Positions 55,972 through 64,000 of a stretch of DNA of 64,000 bases are shown piece after piece. Below the pieces are notes generated by a model, which saw only the letters and a list, made by a program, of their open reading frames with translations, was not told the DNA's origin and did no database searches. Within the stretch, counting starts at the first letter, position 1; every line of letters begins with the position of its first letter. Both the position numbers and the translations under genes were made by a program. This DNA is from Cryoendolithus antarcticus (lineage: Eukaryota; Ascomycota; Dothideomycetes; Cladosporiales; Cladosporiaceae): contig NAJO01000043.1 in assembly GCA_002077065.1 (NCBI GenBank), positions 62,001 through 126,000 on the forward strand. Direction: 5' to 3'.

Positions 55972-58900
55972 ATGCCGCCTCTTAATCCGTTCCTCCGCGC
56001 CTTCTTCCGAAGCCCGTACCCATCGCAGTGCCAGCCCGCCAGCCATCATGTCCTCCTCGTCCCGACCACGGAAGTTCTGTTCTCGGCAAAGGACCGCGAG
56101 ACGAACGTGTCCTACGCCGAGCTCGCAAGTAGCGAAGAATTCATCGCCAGCCATGTCCTCCGAGTGCCGGGCGGCGCACCACCACAGACGCCTGCAGCAG
56201 GAGGGAATGTACGCGAGACGAAGGGTAAGCCGAAGCCATACTCCACTATCAATGGCAGGACGGTAGTAGTCAAGGACACCTTCGTGTACAGCAATAAGGG
56301 ATTCAAGACTTTGAATCAGGCGCAGCTACTGAGCGATGCGATATACTACCCGGATTCGCACGACGGGCAGCAGTGGTTGGTGTACTACATTTCGCGGCCA
56401 TTGATCGGATCGTTTCAATCAACACCTCTGCTCCCGGCTATCATCAGCGATGAGCCGAGTAAGGCGCGGAAGCGCACGCTGGCAGAAGCATCCGGAAGTA
56501 AGATTGCACATGCCGAGCATCGGCCCATGGTACCCAAGAAGCGTGTGGTCAAGAACTTCGGAGACTTGCTCATGCAATTTCCCATGATCTCGCGGCAGAT
56601 GCAGGGAGGATTGGAAAAGGTCATCCGGGACTTGATCGCTGCGAATGACCAGCCCATACCGAAGCGCGACTCGCGGCGGTCGTCCACAAGCTCACATCGA
56701 TCGACACCCTCGCTCAGCGACTCAGTAAGCTCGATGAAGAGCTCGCTATCAGGTGCTTCGACAGTGCATCCCACTGCGCTTGAGCTAGAGCCGGAGGAAG
56801 AGTCAATCCGGAGGTCGCTGGAGAAAGCCATCACATCTGCCATCGACCTCTTCCAAGGCGTAGACAAAACGCAGCTGTCTTTGCTGGGGGCTAACACTGA
56901 GCTCACGGGTCCTATCGTTGAGCGCATGATCGAACGCTATGTCACTGAGCAAGTGCATGATCAGACATTGTTCCCTCGAGTGTGTGCAGTGCGCCGGCCA
57001 GATGACGCGGAGCTTGACAGCAAGATACGCAAAATGGCAGACGTCGACATCGCTCAAGTGGGTATTCCAATCGAAGGCGGGATGCAGGGTAAGCGAGATC
57101 TGAGTCGTAGGCTTGACAAGGGCATCGAAGCTTTCAAGAAGATGGGCGTTGCGAGCAGTCCACAGGAGATGCTTGAGATTCTTCTGAATACGCAGAAGGC
57201 TATCACTTCGAGTGCTGATGGAGCAGGTAAAAGCAACGGAGATGAGAAGCTACCGTCGAATCTGACGATCAATGCCGATGTGTTGGTTTCCATGCTGCTA
57301 ATCGTAGTGATCCGGAGTTCTGTGCGACACCTACACTCTCGACTTTTGTACATGCGATACTTCATCTTCATTGATGAGGTGGAGACGGGCGAACAGGGCT
57401 ATGCGTTGGCAACCCTCGAAGCCGTCCTCGCGCATCTGTCTGGTGGCTCGAAAGCGTTGCGTAGAGCCAGCCAGCGCAACACAGCGTTGTGGCAAGCTGC
57501 AAAGTCGGGAGATGTGCAAGCTCTGGAAGCCATACTGCAGCCTGATGGCCTGATCGGCGAGACAGTGTCAGAATCACCAATACCACTGGAGGACTCGTCG
57601 GACGGCGACATCTCAGTCGACCTGGACATCGGCGATGAAAACGAGATACCGCTGATCAGCTCTACCACTCTAGACGGTGGCTTCGGATCACTACAGCACG
57701 TATTCCCTTTCCAGAAGCCGCCAACGCCACCGCCAGACGTGGGCGACGCTGATCCTGTCAAGAAGAAGAAACGCGTTTCCATGGCGCCTCGCAGTCAATC
57801 GCAATCATCGGCCTATTCATCCAGATCGCACTCACGCACCAAGAGCGTAGACTCTATAAGTGACGGTAGCGTGCACAACGACCTTTCTGCGGAGAAGCTA
57901 GCGCAGACGCAGGACGGCGATGGGAGCTCTGTGCTTATGATGACGGTCGATGCTCGGCAAGCGAAAGCTCTGCATTTCTTGCTTAGCATACCTGCGCAAT
58001 TCCGAGCCGAGTTCGTGCTTGACGATGTCAATAACGAAGGTACAACACTGCTGAGCGCTGCAGTCCAGTCCGGCGACGGCCCCGTCATTGACGAGCTCTT
58101 GTCGTATCTCGAGCTCAATGCTTCGTCTACGCAAATCGAGCACTACTTCCTTTTACAAGACAGCAAAGGTCGTTGCGTCGCACACTACCTCTTCAATCAG
58201 CCACATCTCATACAGCGCTTCGGTAAGAAGCTACCTTGGCGGCTCAAAGATCGCAATGGACAGACGCCTCTGTTCGCGTTGTGTAGATCTTACGATCACG
58301 AAGAGTATCACTCAATGATTGTGACTGCTTTGACTCTAGCGACCGAGGCGCAAGGAGATGGCCGCAGGCTGCAGCTCGTCGATCACGTTGACGCGAAAGG
58401 CAATACGCTGCTGCACGTTGTGAATGACATGGACATTACCGTTAGGCTGCTGCGACATTGCGACTCTGATGTGAACGCTGCAAACGACAAGCGCTTCACG
58501 CCCTTGATGGTTGGGAGCAAGTACGGACGTCTCGATCTTGTGCGGGCTCTCTTCGGCGACCCTCGCACTGATCTGACGCTCCGCGACTTGCGCGGACTAA
58601 GCGCTGTCGAGCTAGCGAAGGACGATGAAGTGCGCAATAAGATCGACGACCTTGTGTTGCTCTCTTCGCCACTGGGCAGTGACGGTAGAATTACCAGGAT
58701 AGTGCGGTCCTTCTTCGTTGAAGATGCAACAGTGCGACTAGTGCTCAAGTCCGGTGCAAGAAACAATGCGAACGGTCTGGTCACAGTCACGACATGCCGT
58801 CGCTCGCCTGCCGACTTCGAGAACCTGTCAAAGTGGCTCGCCATTGAGCACCCTGCATCTTGGCTTCCTGTACCCGCGAATCTCCCTTCATCTTTCCTGA

Positions 58901-59796
58901 TACCTTCAAGACCCTCCCGCGCGCTATTGCGAGACACACAAATGCGCCTCGACGCTTTCTTCCACATCCTGCTCACGCATCAGACATTCGCGACGCACGA
59001 ATTAGTGTGGGAGTTCTTCCTCATGCCAGAGATGTCTGACGAAGCATCGCTAGATCGCAGTCAACGCAAGGCCGCAGCGCGCGTCGAGAGCGTGAAAGAG
59101 GATTACGAGCCTTTGACAGAGACGATCGAAATCGAGAACTTCGTTGCTTACGCACGAGAACAAGTTCGCAATGTCACTGGCTCTACCCGCCGTGTCATTC
59201 GCGCCACGAACCAGCACCGCATGCGACAAGTCGACCTCTTCGAGTCCGCCAGTCTCGCAAACACAGCGCTCAACACCCTCACATTCCTCCCTCAGTCCCA
59301 CCTCAGTGCTTTAGACCGCTACACCCGCACCTTCTCACTCACCGACGCAGATCCCATGGTCTCCCTCTACTACACCCTCCACTCAACCTACACCTCACTC
59401 TCCGCGCTTCAGACAGCACTAAATCGCCCCGCCTACCTCATCGGCAGCATGACCTCTGCACAACGCACAATCTCCCGCGCCCAGAACAGCCTTTCGCGAT
59501 CTGCGCGCTGGACGCCGAATATTGGGTTGTTTGAAGATAGCAAGCAGGCTACTACGCTTGATGCGTGGACTAAGGCCGAGAAGGCACGGCAGGAGTATGA
59601 GGCGCTGGGGTGCGAGCTGAGGTACACGCAGGAGGTTGTTGCAGGGGAGTTGGCGGGGTGGCAGGAGGAACATGTGAGGAGTGGGAGGGAGATGCTGAAG
59701 AAGCTGGCGCGAGATATGATAGTCAAGGAGAGGGAAAGACTGGAGGGGATAAGGCGCGCGCTTGAGGGGTCTAGGAAGGTCAGCGAAATCTGGTGA
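55972..59796 (+). CDS. VPS9-domain and ankyrin-repeat protein (putative Rab5-type GEF)
   Basis: An intronless gene of 1,274 residues. The N-terminal 170 residues (HVLLVPTTEVLFSAKDRE, VKDTFVYSNKGFK) are a conserved fungal region of unknown role. A VPS9 catalytic domain lies at about 320-500: IVERMIERYVTEQVHDQTLF, then LPSNLTINADVLVSMLLIVV and RYFIFIDEVETGEQGYALATLEAVL, which holds the acidic and tyrosine residues that drive Rab5/Vps21 nucleotide exchange. Ser/Thr-rich linkers flank it (about 215-265, 600-640). Ankyrin repeats fill about 680-900 (TTLLSAAVQSGDGPVIDELL; TPLMVGSKYGRLDLVRALF). The C-terminal 300 residues are helical and may be coiled coil (near 1210-1270). In fungi such proteins act at endosomes. 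Start ATG 55972 is the first in frame. Confidence 0.85.
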   Translation: MPPLNPFLRAFFRSPYPSQCQPASHHVLLVPTTEVLFSAKDRETNVSYAELASSEEFIASHVLRVPGGAPPQTPAAGGNVRETKGKPKPYSTINGRTVVVKDTFVYSNKGFKTLNQAQLLSDAIYYPDSHDGQQWLVYYISRPLIGSFQSTPLLPAIISDEPSKARKRTLAEASGSKIAHAEHRPMVPKKRVVKNFGDLLMQFPMISRQMQGGLEKVIRDLIAANDQPIPKRDSRRSSTSSHRSTPSLSDSVSSMKSSLSGASTVHPTALELEPEEESIRRSLEKAITSAIDLFQGVDKTQLSLLGANTELTGPIVERMIERYVTEQVHDQTLFPRVCAVRRPDDAELDSKIRKMADVDIAQVGIPIEGGMQGKRDLSRRLDKGIEAFKKMGVASSPQEMLEILLNTQKAITSSADGAGKSNGDEKLPSNLTINADVLVSMLLIVVIRSSVRHLHSRLLYMRYFIFIDEVETGEQGYALATLEAVLAHLSGGSKALRRASQRNTALWQAAKSGDVQALEAILQPDGLIGETVSESPIPLEDSSDGDISVDLDIGDENEIPLISSTTLDGGFGSLQHVFPFQKPPTPPPDVGDADPVKKKKRVSMAPRSQSQSSAYSSRSHSRTKSVDSISDGSVHNDLSAEKLAQTQDGDGSSVLMMTVDARQAKALHFLLSIPAQFRAEFVLDDVNNEGTTLLSAAVQSGDGPVIDELLSYLELNASSTQIEHYFLLQDSKGRCVAHYLFNQPHLIQRFGKKLPWRLKDRNGQTPLFALCRSYDHEEYHSMIVTALTLATEAQGDGRRLQLVDHVDAKGNTLLHVVNDMDITVRLLRHCDSDVNAANDKRFTPLMVGSKYGRLDLVRALFGDPRTDLTLRDLRGLSAVELAKDDEVRNKIDDLVLLSSPLGSDGRITRIVRSFFVEDATVRLVLKSGARNNANGLVTVTTCRRSPADFENLSKWLAIEHPASWLPVPANLPSSFLIPSRPSRALLRDTQMRLDAFFHILLTHQTFATHELVWEFFLMPEMSDEASLDRSQRKAAARVESVKEDYEPLTETIEIENFVAYAREQVRNVTGSTRRVIRATNQHRMRQVDLFESASLANTALNTLTFLPQSHLSALDRYTRTFSLTDADPMVSLYYTLHSTYTSLSALQTALNRPAYLIGSMTSAQRTISRAQNSLSRSARWTPNIGLFEDSKQATTLDAWTKAEKARQEYEALGCELRYTQEVVAGELAGWQEEHVRSGREMLKKLARDMIVKERERLEGIRRALEGSRKVSEIW

Positions 59797-60674
59797 AAGG
59801 AGCAGACGATCAATTGCCTTCGCGCGTCCGATTCGGCTGATCGACGGTCTGAACGATCTTGTCCTGCATTTTGCGGGACAACGAGCTTCGCTTTCGCCTA
59901 CTTGGACTCCTACAACCCCCAAGATCGCATCGAAGGTAGGGCATGTTGACACCTGCAAATGAAACCGTGCTCGTCGTGTTGCCACCCTGGTCTACTGCCG
60001 GATCCTGTGCCACAGTACCGCTTTGGAAAGGCGCGCAAGCGGAACGACGGCCACACTCACGCGACAGTCGTGCGCTAGATATCAGTGTGTGACTACCAGC
60101 GCAAGCGTTTATCACCCTTCGTCGACGATTTCGACAACACCTTGGTGCCTGGCATGACTCCTCCGACTTCGATCTCCTGACCTCGGGGCTGAGCGCTCGA
60201 AACACAAAGGAGATGAGCAAGCCAAGCATAGCTCGATCCTTCTCCTGGAGCTTGCTACGCTTGGCTGTACGACTAAAGCCTTCGACGTCGTTGTGGTACA
60301 TGGCTATACAATCAGGAGACCAACAAGACCGGTGACGTTGGTATTATTGGTGATCTCTCAGGGCCCAATTGAACATCGTCAAGGTGATCATATGGCATGC
60401 GCAGCCTCACCGAGTGCGACCCATGTTGAGGTGACGAGCAATGAGTCAACAGAAGGATCATCGTCGGTGGTGCTTGAAGGAGAGAATGGTCCATGATGTT
60501 CAGGGCCTCGAGGAAGTGGTGGACGAAGACGAGGAAGGCAGACGTAGGGTATAAGAACGGCGAGAATGCCGTCCAAGATGAAGCCAGCCAGCTCATATTA
60601 GCAGCCGCCCACATCACGTTCCACGCAAAGTCACATCAAGAACCCAACCCATACTGCTACTCTACTCAGCCAAC
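59797..60674. other. Gap between VPS9 gene and PLA2 gene
   Basis: About 880 bp. A 163-codon minus frame (59810-60301) starts with ATG but is Arg/Ser/Cys-rich and lacks motifs. The last 60 bp before the PLA2 start are C/A-rich, leader-like. No other feature. Confidence 0.35.
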
Positions 60675-61160
60675 ATGCTTTCCATCAAGACCCTGACCCT
60701 CCTCGCCAGCACCCTTCTCTCCCTCACCTCTGGCGCCGCCCTCCCTGACGCCGAGCCCAACCCCATCGATCCCGACGTCGCCGCAGCCGCAGCCTCCGCC
60801 TGCACGACCGCCAAGTTCAACGAACTCATGTTCACCGACTCCCTCAAGACCTTTCAGTCTGCTCGCGCCGCTAAGAACCCATCCAAGTGCGACTGGTCCT
60901 CCGACGAGTGCTCCAACTCCCCGGACAATCCGGATGGCTTCCATTTCAAGCCGTTCTGCGAGAGGTACGATTTCGGGTATCAGAACAGCCACCACCTGGG
61001 GATCTGGAATAAGGATATGAAGTCCCGCATAGACAGCAATTACTATGACGATCTGAAGAAGGTCTGCAAGGATTTGGGTGGGCTGAGCGTGTTGAAGAAG
61101 CCGGATTGTTATGCGACGGCTTGGGTCTACTATGAGACTGTCAAGGCTTTTGGAGGCTAG
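60675..61160 (+). CDS. Secreted prokaryotic/fungal-type phospholipase A2 with substituted active-site His
   Basis: A single exon of 161 residues with a signal peptide (MLSIKTLTLLASTLLSLTSG, 1-20). The core SSDECSNSPDNPDGFHF (75-91), FCERYDFGYQN (94-104) and RIDSNYYDDLKKVC (118-131) match the group XIV (prokaryotic-type) phospholipase A2 family, small secreted enzymes that release sn-2 fatty acids from phospholipids. In that family the catalytic dyad begins with His in an R-H-D-F-G-Y motif; here the position is Tyr98 (codon TAC, 60966-60968). Asp99 and the downstream Asp120 are kept, as are paired cysteines (Cys72/Cys79, Cys95, Cys131, Cys145). A single C-to-T change (CAC to TAC) would explain it. 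The protein is probably secreted and folded, but its lipase activity is doubtful. Confidence 0.85.
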   Translation: MLSIKTLTLLASTLLSLTSGAALPDAEPNPIDPDVAAAAASACTTAKFNELMFTDSLKTFQSARAAKNPSKCDWSSDECSNSPDNPDGFHFKPFCERYDFGYQNSHHLGIWNKDMKSRIDSNYYDDLKKVCKDLGGLSVLKKPDCYATAWVYYETVKAFGG

Positions 61161-62370
61161 GCAGCAAACTGAGAGGAACTGAGTATGGCCAACGACTAGT
61201 TGATTCAATTACTCCGACATGAAGTGAGCTATGAGTACTTCATCAGACGCGGGAGCGATAGCACACGGGTATGAAGTCTGGCCGAGCACATGTACCGGCA
61301 GCATCTGGGCAGTCATATGATCATCGGCAGTCTTTCGATATCGTACGACAGTATCACGCTCTGATCCCGATGCTCCATCCTGCATCTCATAAACATGAAA
61401 ACAGCATCACGTGTCGTGTCTGGTGGCACGTGCTCGGAGCTGCCCTGCGCACTTCAAGGCCGCGCATTCTTCCACTCTCATCTCCCTTAGCGACCGTATT
61501 ACGCGCATGTCCTACAGACTACAAATGCCTTCACTGTGAGTTCGGTCGCACAGCAGCACCACAGACTGAACTCAGATTGTCCACGTACCCGGCGGAGGTG
61601 CTACTCCACTGCGCGGTGCCTTATTTTGTTCCGCGCGTGCCAGAGACATTAACGATGATTCGCAGTAGAGATCGTCACGCGGTGCTCGAGTAGCAGATAT
61701 ATTTCCGATCGTGAAAACTCTCGGGAGGCAGATGTCCTCTCAGCTGGCGGGGCTCCCCGCTCGAGAAGACTTGAAAGCCCAGTCCCGGTGTCGCCAAAGG
61801 TTAATCCAGTGGAGAACACCGACGTAACGCGGCGTAGATGTAGAGAGCATCTTGACTGGGCGGCAGCGTCAGGACCGTGACATGATTCGTAAAGGTGTAG
61901 TTGTGGGGCTCGTCCGCATGAGTGTCAATCGGATTGGCGAGGGCCTTTGATCGCCCCCTGAGGTCTGCCTCCTCTACCATTTCTCGTCGTGGATGTTCTT
62001 CATTGCGCATTGACTCGAGTATGATCAATCTAGTCTGAGCACTGCAAGCATGGTATCAGCTTTAACGCACTGCAACATCGTGGCAAGGGTTCGTACGCAA
62101 ATTCCTTGTTGCGCCCCATTTTGCGTGGCAGATTGTCGATGTAGGTGGCGGAGTGTGGTGCGTGTGATGAGTAGTGCGTGGCACCTCGGAGTGACAGCGT
62201 GTCTTCTTCTGCTGCAATGCTAGATAATAACGAACGTGCGCCAGTGGGGCGTCGTCTTTCACATGCTCGAGTGATCCTCTCGAGTGAAGTCGTTCGTATC
62301 TCATAGGTCTATGAGGTTAACCCGTAGACAGCCTGGCGTAGGGGATCTGCCCATTGCTTCTACACTGACT
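61161..62370. other. 1.2-kb gap PLA2 to uL10m
   Basis: Convergent flanks of the PLA2 gene (plus) and the mitoribosomal gene (minus). A 140-codon plus frame at 61271-61693 and a 75-codon minus frame at 61801-62028 have no recognisable motif. No RNA gene or repeat seen. Confidence 0.35.
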
Positions 62371-63339
62371 TCACTGCTTCGCTGCCTCACTCTTGTCCTC
62401 ACCCTCATCTTGACTCTTCCCCTCCTCGTCCAACGCCATCCTCCTCCCCTCGACAGTCACATACAAACTCCTCCCCGCAGCCTCAAGCGTACTCGTCAAG
62501 CTCCCACCCAAGCTCTGCAGCATAGCCACCAGCTGCCCTCTCAATCCCATCATACCACCCTCAATACTGCCCACCCACTTCGTCCCCTCAGCATCAAACA
62601 CCTTGCCCTCCACCCTCGCGCCCAGAAACATCAATTTCTGCAGCCCATTCTGCACACCAGCTTCATAGTACCCCGGATTCGCCCTCCTCTTTGGCGCAGG
62701 AAACTGCTTGCTAGGCGCCAGTATGCTCAATGCAGCCTTGACGTGCGCTGGGCTCACATCGGGGAATGTGAGCACTGCTATGGGACCCGAAAGCAGTGGC
62801 TCAAGGCCATGTCGTAGCTTTGCGTTGCGTTTGGCGGCTTTATGTGCTTCTGCGGAGAGACCGTGTGCCGCTTCGCCGCCTAATGGGTCCCAGAATTCCA
62901 CTACCTTGAGTGCTGAGGCGAAGATACCCGTTTGCACGATCTGAACCTTGCTACCCTCTCCCACGCCCTGCTCAACTCCGAGCTCGGTATCTGCTTTGGC
63001 GAAAGCTGTGGCTAGCTCACGGCGTATACCCATCCATTCTACCGATTTGAGATTGTTATGTTGGAAGAGGAGCATCAAGGGTGTGGATCGGAGGAGTGAT
63101 TGGTATTGGCGGTGGAGTTGCGATTTGCGGTATTGGGGTGGTTTGTAGGCGGGTGGTTGTGTCTGGGGGTAGTGTTGGATTGCTGTATCTGAGGCGAGCA
63201 TTTGAGGTATGGGTGCGGCGGGTGTGGTTGCTGACGCGAGAGAGGCGAGGCGACACTGCTGGCATGTCCATTGGGAAAGAGGGTTGGGTGAGGTGGTGAA
63301 GCGGAGCTGGGAGGGGCGGAGACGAATACGGGGAGGCAT
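62371..63339 (-). CDS. MRPL11: Mitochondrial ribosomal protein uL10m
   Basis: A single exon of 322 residues. I chose the ATG at 63339 (MPPRIRLRPSQLRF); the open frame reaches further upstream only through non-ATG codons. The N-terminus is basic and Ser/Thr-rich, fitting a mitochondrial targeting peptide. The diagnostic block KSQLHRQYQSLLRSTPLMLL at about 69-88, followed by FQHNNLKSVEWMGIRRELA, is the L10 'P-stalk base' fold of fungal mitochondrial uL10. A second block, GPIAVLTFPDVSP, lies near 190-202. The protein anchors the L7/L12 stalk of the large mitoribosomal subunit. The Lys/Asp/Glu-rich tail is variable. It is divergent from the ankyrin gene at 210 bp. Confidence 0.9.
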   Translation of the reverse strand: MPPRIRLRPSQLRFTTSPNPLSQWTCQQCRLASLASATTPAAPIPQMLASDTAIQHYPQTQPPAYKPPQYRKSQLHRQYQSLLRSTPLMLLFQHNNLKSVEWMGIRRELATAFAKADTELGVEQGVGEGSKVQIVQTGIFASALKVVEFWDPLGGEAAHGLSAEAHKAAKRNAKLRHGLEPLLSGPIAVLTFPDVSPAHVKAALSILAPSKQFPAPKRRANPGYYEAGVQNGLQKLMFLGARVEGKVFDAEGTKWVGSIEGGMMGLRGQLVAMLQSLGGSLTSTLEAAGRSLYVTVEGRRMALDEEGKSQDEGEDKSEAAKQ

Positions 63340-63549
63340 TGTGGCTGTAAAGGAGAGCAATGGTGAGAGTGGAGAAGTATATCCGCGCTGGATGTGTCGT
63401 CGACATGTCTTCGTCTGCTCAATAGCGTGTCGTCGAAGTTCACGTTGCGGAGGTCTCGGGGATGAAATGGCAACACCCCCCCTACCAGTCAACTCATGTT
63501 TCCGTTCGATTTAGAGATCTTCGTCAAGCGATCGAGCCTATTAGATCAG

Positions 63550-64000
63550 ATGATGCCTCCCCCAGCGACTATCGACGCCCTTCTCAACCTCGCCGCCGAC
63601 TCCCCCACTGCCGTAATCACACATCTCCGCTCCGACCCCACCTTGGCCGCCGCTCAAGATTCGCACGGCTACTCCCTTCTGCACGCAGCAGCCTCGTATG
63701 GACATCTAGATCTCGCTCGCGCTCTGGTGAAAGATTTTGCCGTCTCTCCCAATATCACAGACGAGGACGGCGAGACTGCACTGTTCAATGCCGAGACTGT
63801 GGAAGTCGCTACTGTTCTGATAGAGCTGGGCGTAGATCTAAGTATACGTAATGAAGACGGTCAGACCGCGGCAGAGAAGCTCGCAGACGAAGACGAGTCA
63901 CCAGTAGTGGCTACCTATTTGCGATCACTCGGGAGTGCAGGAGATGGTGGCCCGAACGGCAGCGCAGCCAGTATAGAAGCACCTGAGTCGTTTCCTCCGC
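63550..64000 (+). CDS. Ankyrin-repeat protein (N-terminal part)
   Basis: The gene starts with two consecutive ATG codons (63550, 63553) and runs off the right edge; 150 codons are visible. Two to three ankyrin repeats are clear: DSHGYSLLHAAASYGHLDLA (about 39-58), a degenerate repeat DEDGETALFNAETVEVATVL (about 73-92) and NEDGQTAAEKLADEDE (about 104-119). The length and start (MMPPPATIDALLNLAADSP) resemble the small fungal ankyrin proteins related to yeast YCR051W, of unknown function, nuclear and cytosolic. The part beyond residue 128 is Gly/Ser-rich linker. Function cannot be stated beyond protein-protein binding. Confidence 0.8.
   Translation, partial: MMPPPATIDALLNLAADSPTAVITHLRSDPTLAAAQDSHGYSLLHAAASYGHLDLARALVKDFAVSPNITDEDGETALFNAETVEVATVLIELGVDLSIRNEDGQTAAEKLADEDESPVVATYLRSLGSAGDGGPNGSAASIEAPESFPP

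Noticed and set aside
59810..60301. 163-codon minus-strand frame with an ATG
   Set aside because: Arg/Ser/Cys-rich with no domain motif or orthologous pattern, next to the 3' end of the VPS9 gene. Not enough to support a gene.
1..64000. tRNA genes, rRNA, CRISPR arrays and intact transposons
   Set aside because: Looked for T-loop-like words, tandem spaced repeats, transposase or reverse transcriptase motifs and terminal repeats; none could be supported by eye. A tRNAscan-SE and RepeatMasker run would settle it.

Overview
This is nuclear DNA of a filamentous ascomycete (Pezizomycotina). Genes sit singly on both strands with gaps of 0.1-2 kb. Most introns are 49-70 nt with GT-AG ends. The gene set is typical of such moulds: RTA1, Zn2Cys6 regulators, an AA11 chitin LPMO, a CYP505 self-sufficient P450, a DUF3176 protein and a fungal MRJP/yellow protein. 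A Dothideomycete (Capnodiales/Mycosphaerellales-like) fits the overall look, but that placement is inference. I found no tRNA, rRNA, CRISPR array or intact transposon. Layout, 0-10 kb: the 5' end of SFH1 (RSC chromatin remodelling) diverges from an RTA1-type membrane protein. A decayed DUF3176 gene follows, then a secreted AA11 LPMO with a C-terminal X278 module, then a CTF1/FarA-like Zn2Cys6 regulator. 10-26 kb: a 2.2 kb gap, SSK2 (MAPKKK of the osmostress HOG pathway), SLD3 (replication initiation), a tandem pair of F-box-like paralogs, an alkaline ceramidase with an apparent GC-AG intron, prefoldin subunit 1, a broken MRJP/yellow gene and a small acidic orphan. 26-41 kb: a roughly 1,940-residue Lys/Pro/Glu repeat protein of the fungal 'cell surface Mas1-like' kind, CYP505 and vacuolar endopolyphosphatase PPN1. 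41-48 kb: a Cys-rich orphan recovered by splicing, a Zn2Cys6 regulator with a 30-nt exon, an SDR oxidoreductase and, convergent with it, dihydroxyacetone kinase. 48-64 kb: a pseudogenised secreted nuclease/phosphatase, a 2 kb gap, an alpha/beta hydrolase, an orphan gene with an upstream in-frame stop, a HIT protein, a VPS9-ankyrin Rab-GEF, a secreted group XIV-type phospholipase A2 whose expected catalytic His is Tyr, mitoribosomal uL10m and the 5' end of an ankyrin protein. The genes do not form one biosynthetic cluster. Two weak functional links are visible: SSK2 and DAK1 both bear on glycerol and osmotic metabolism, and the SDR lies tail to tail with DAK1. The main unexpected result is gene decay. 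Three recognisable genes carry several stops or frameshifts each, and a fourth locus has one in-frame stop. RIP-like mutation, relaxed selection or assembly indels could each explain this; I cannot separate them from one sequence. No clearly new multi-gene system is evident.
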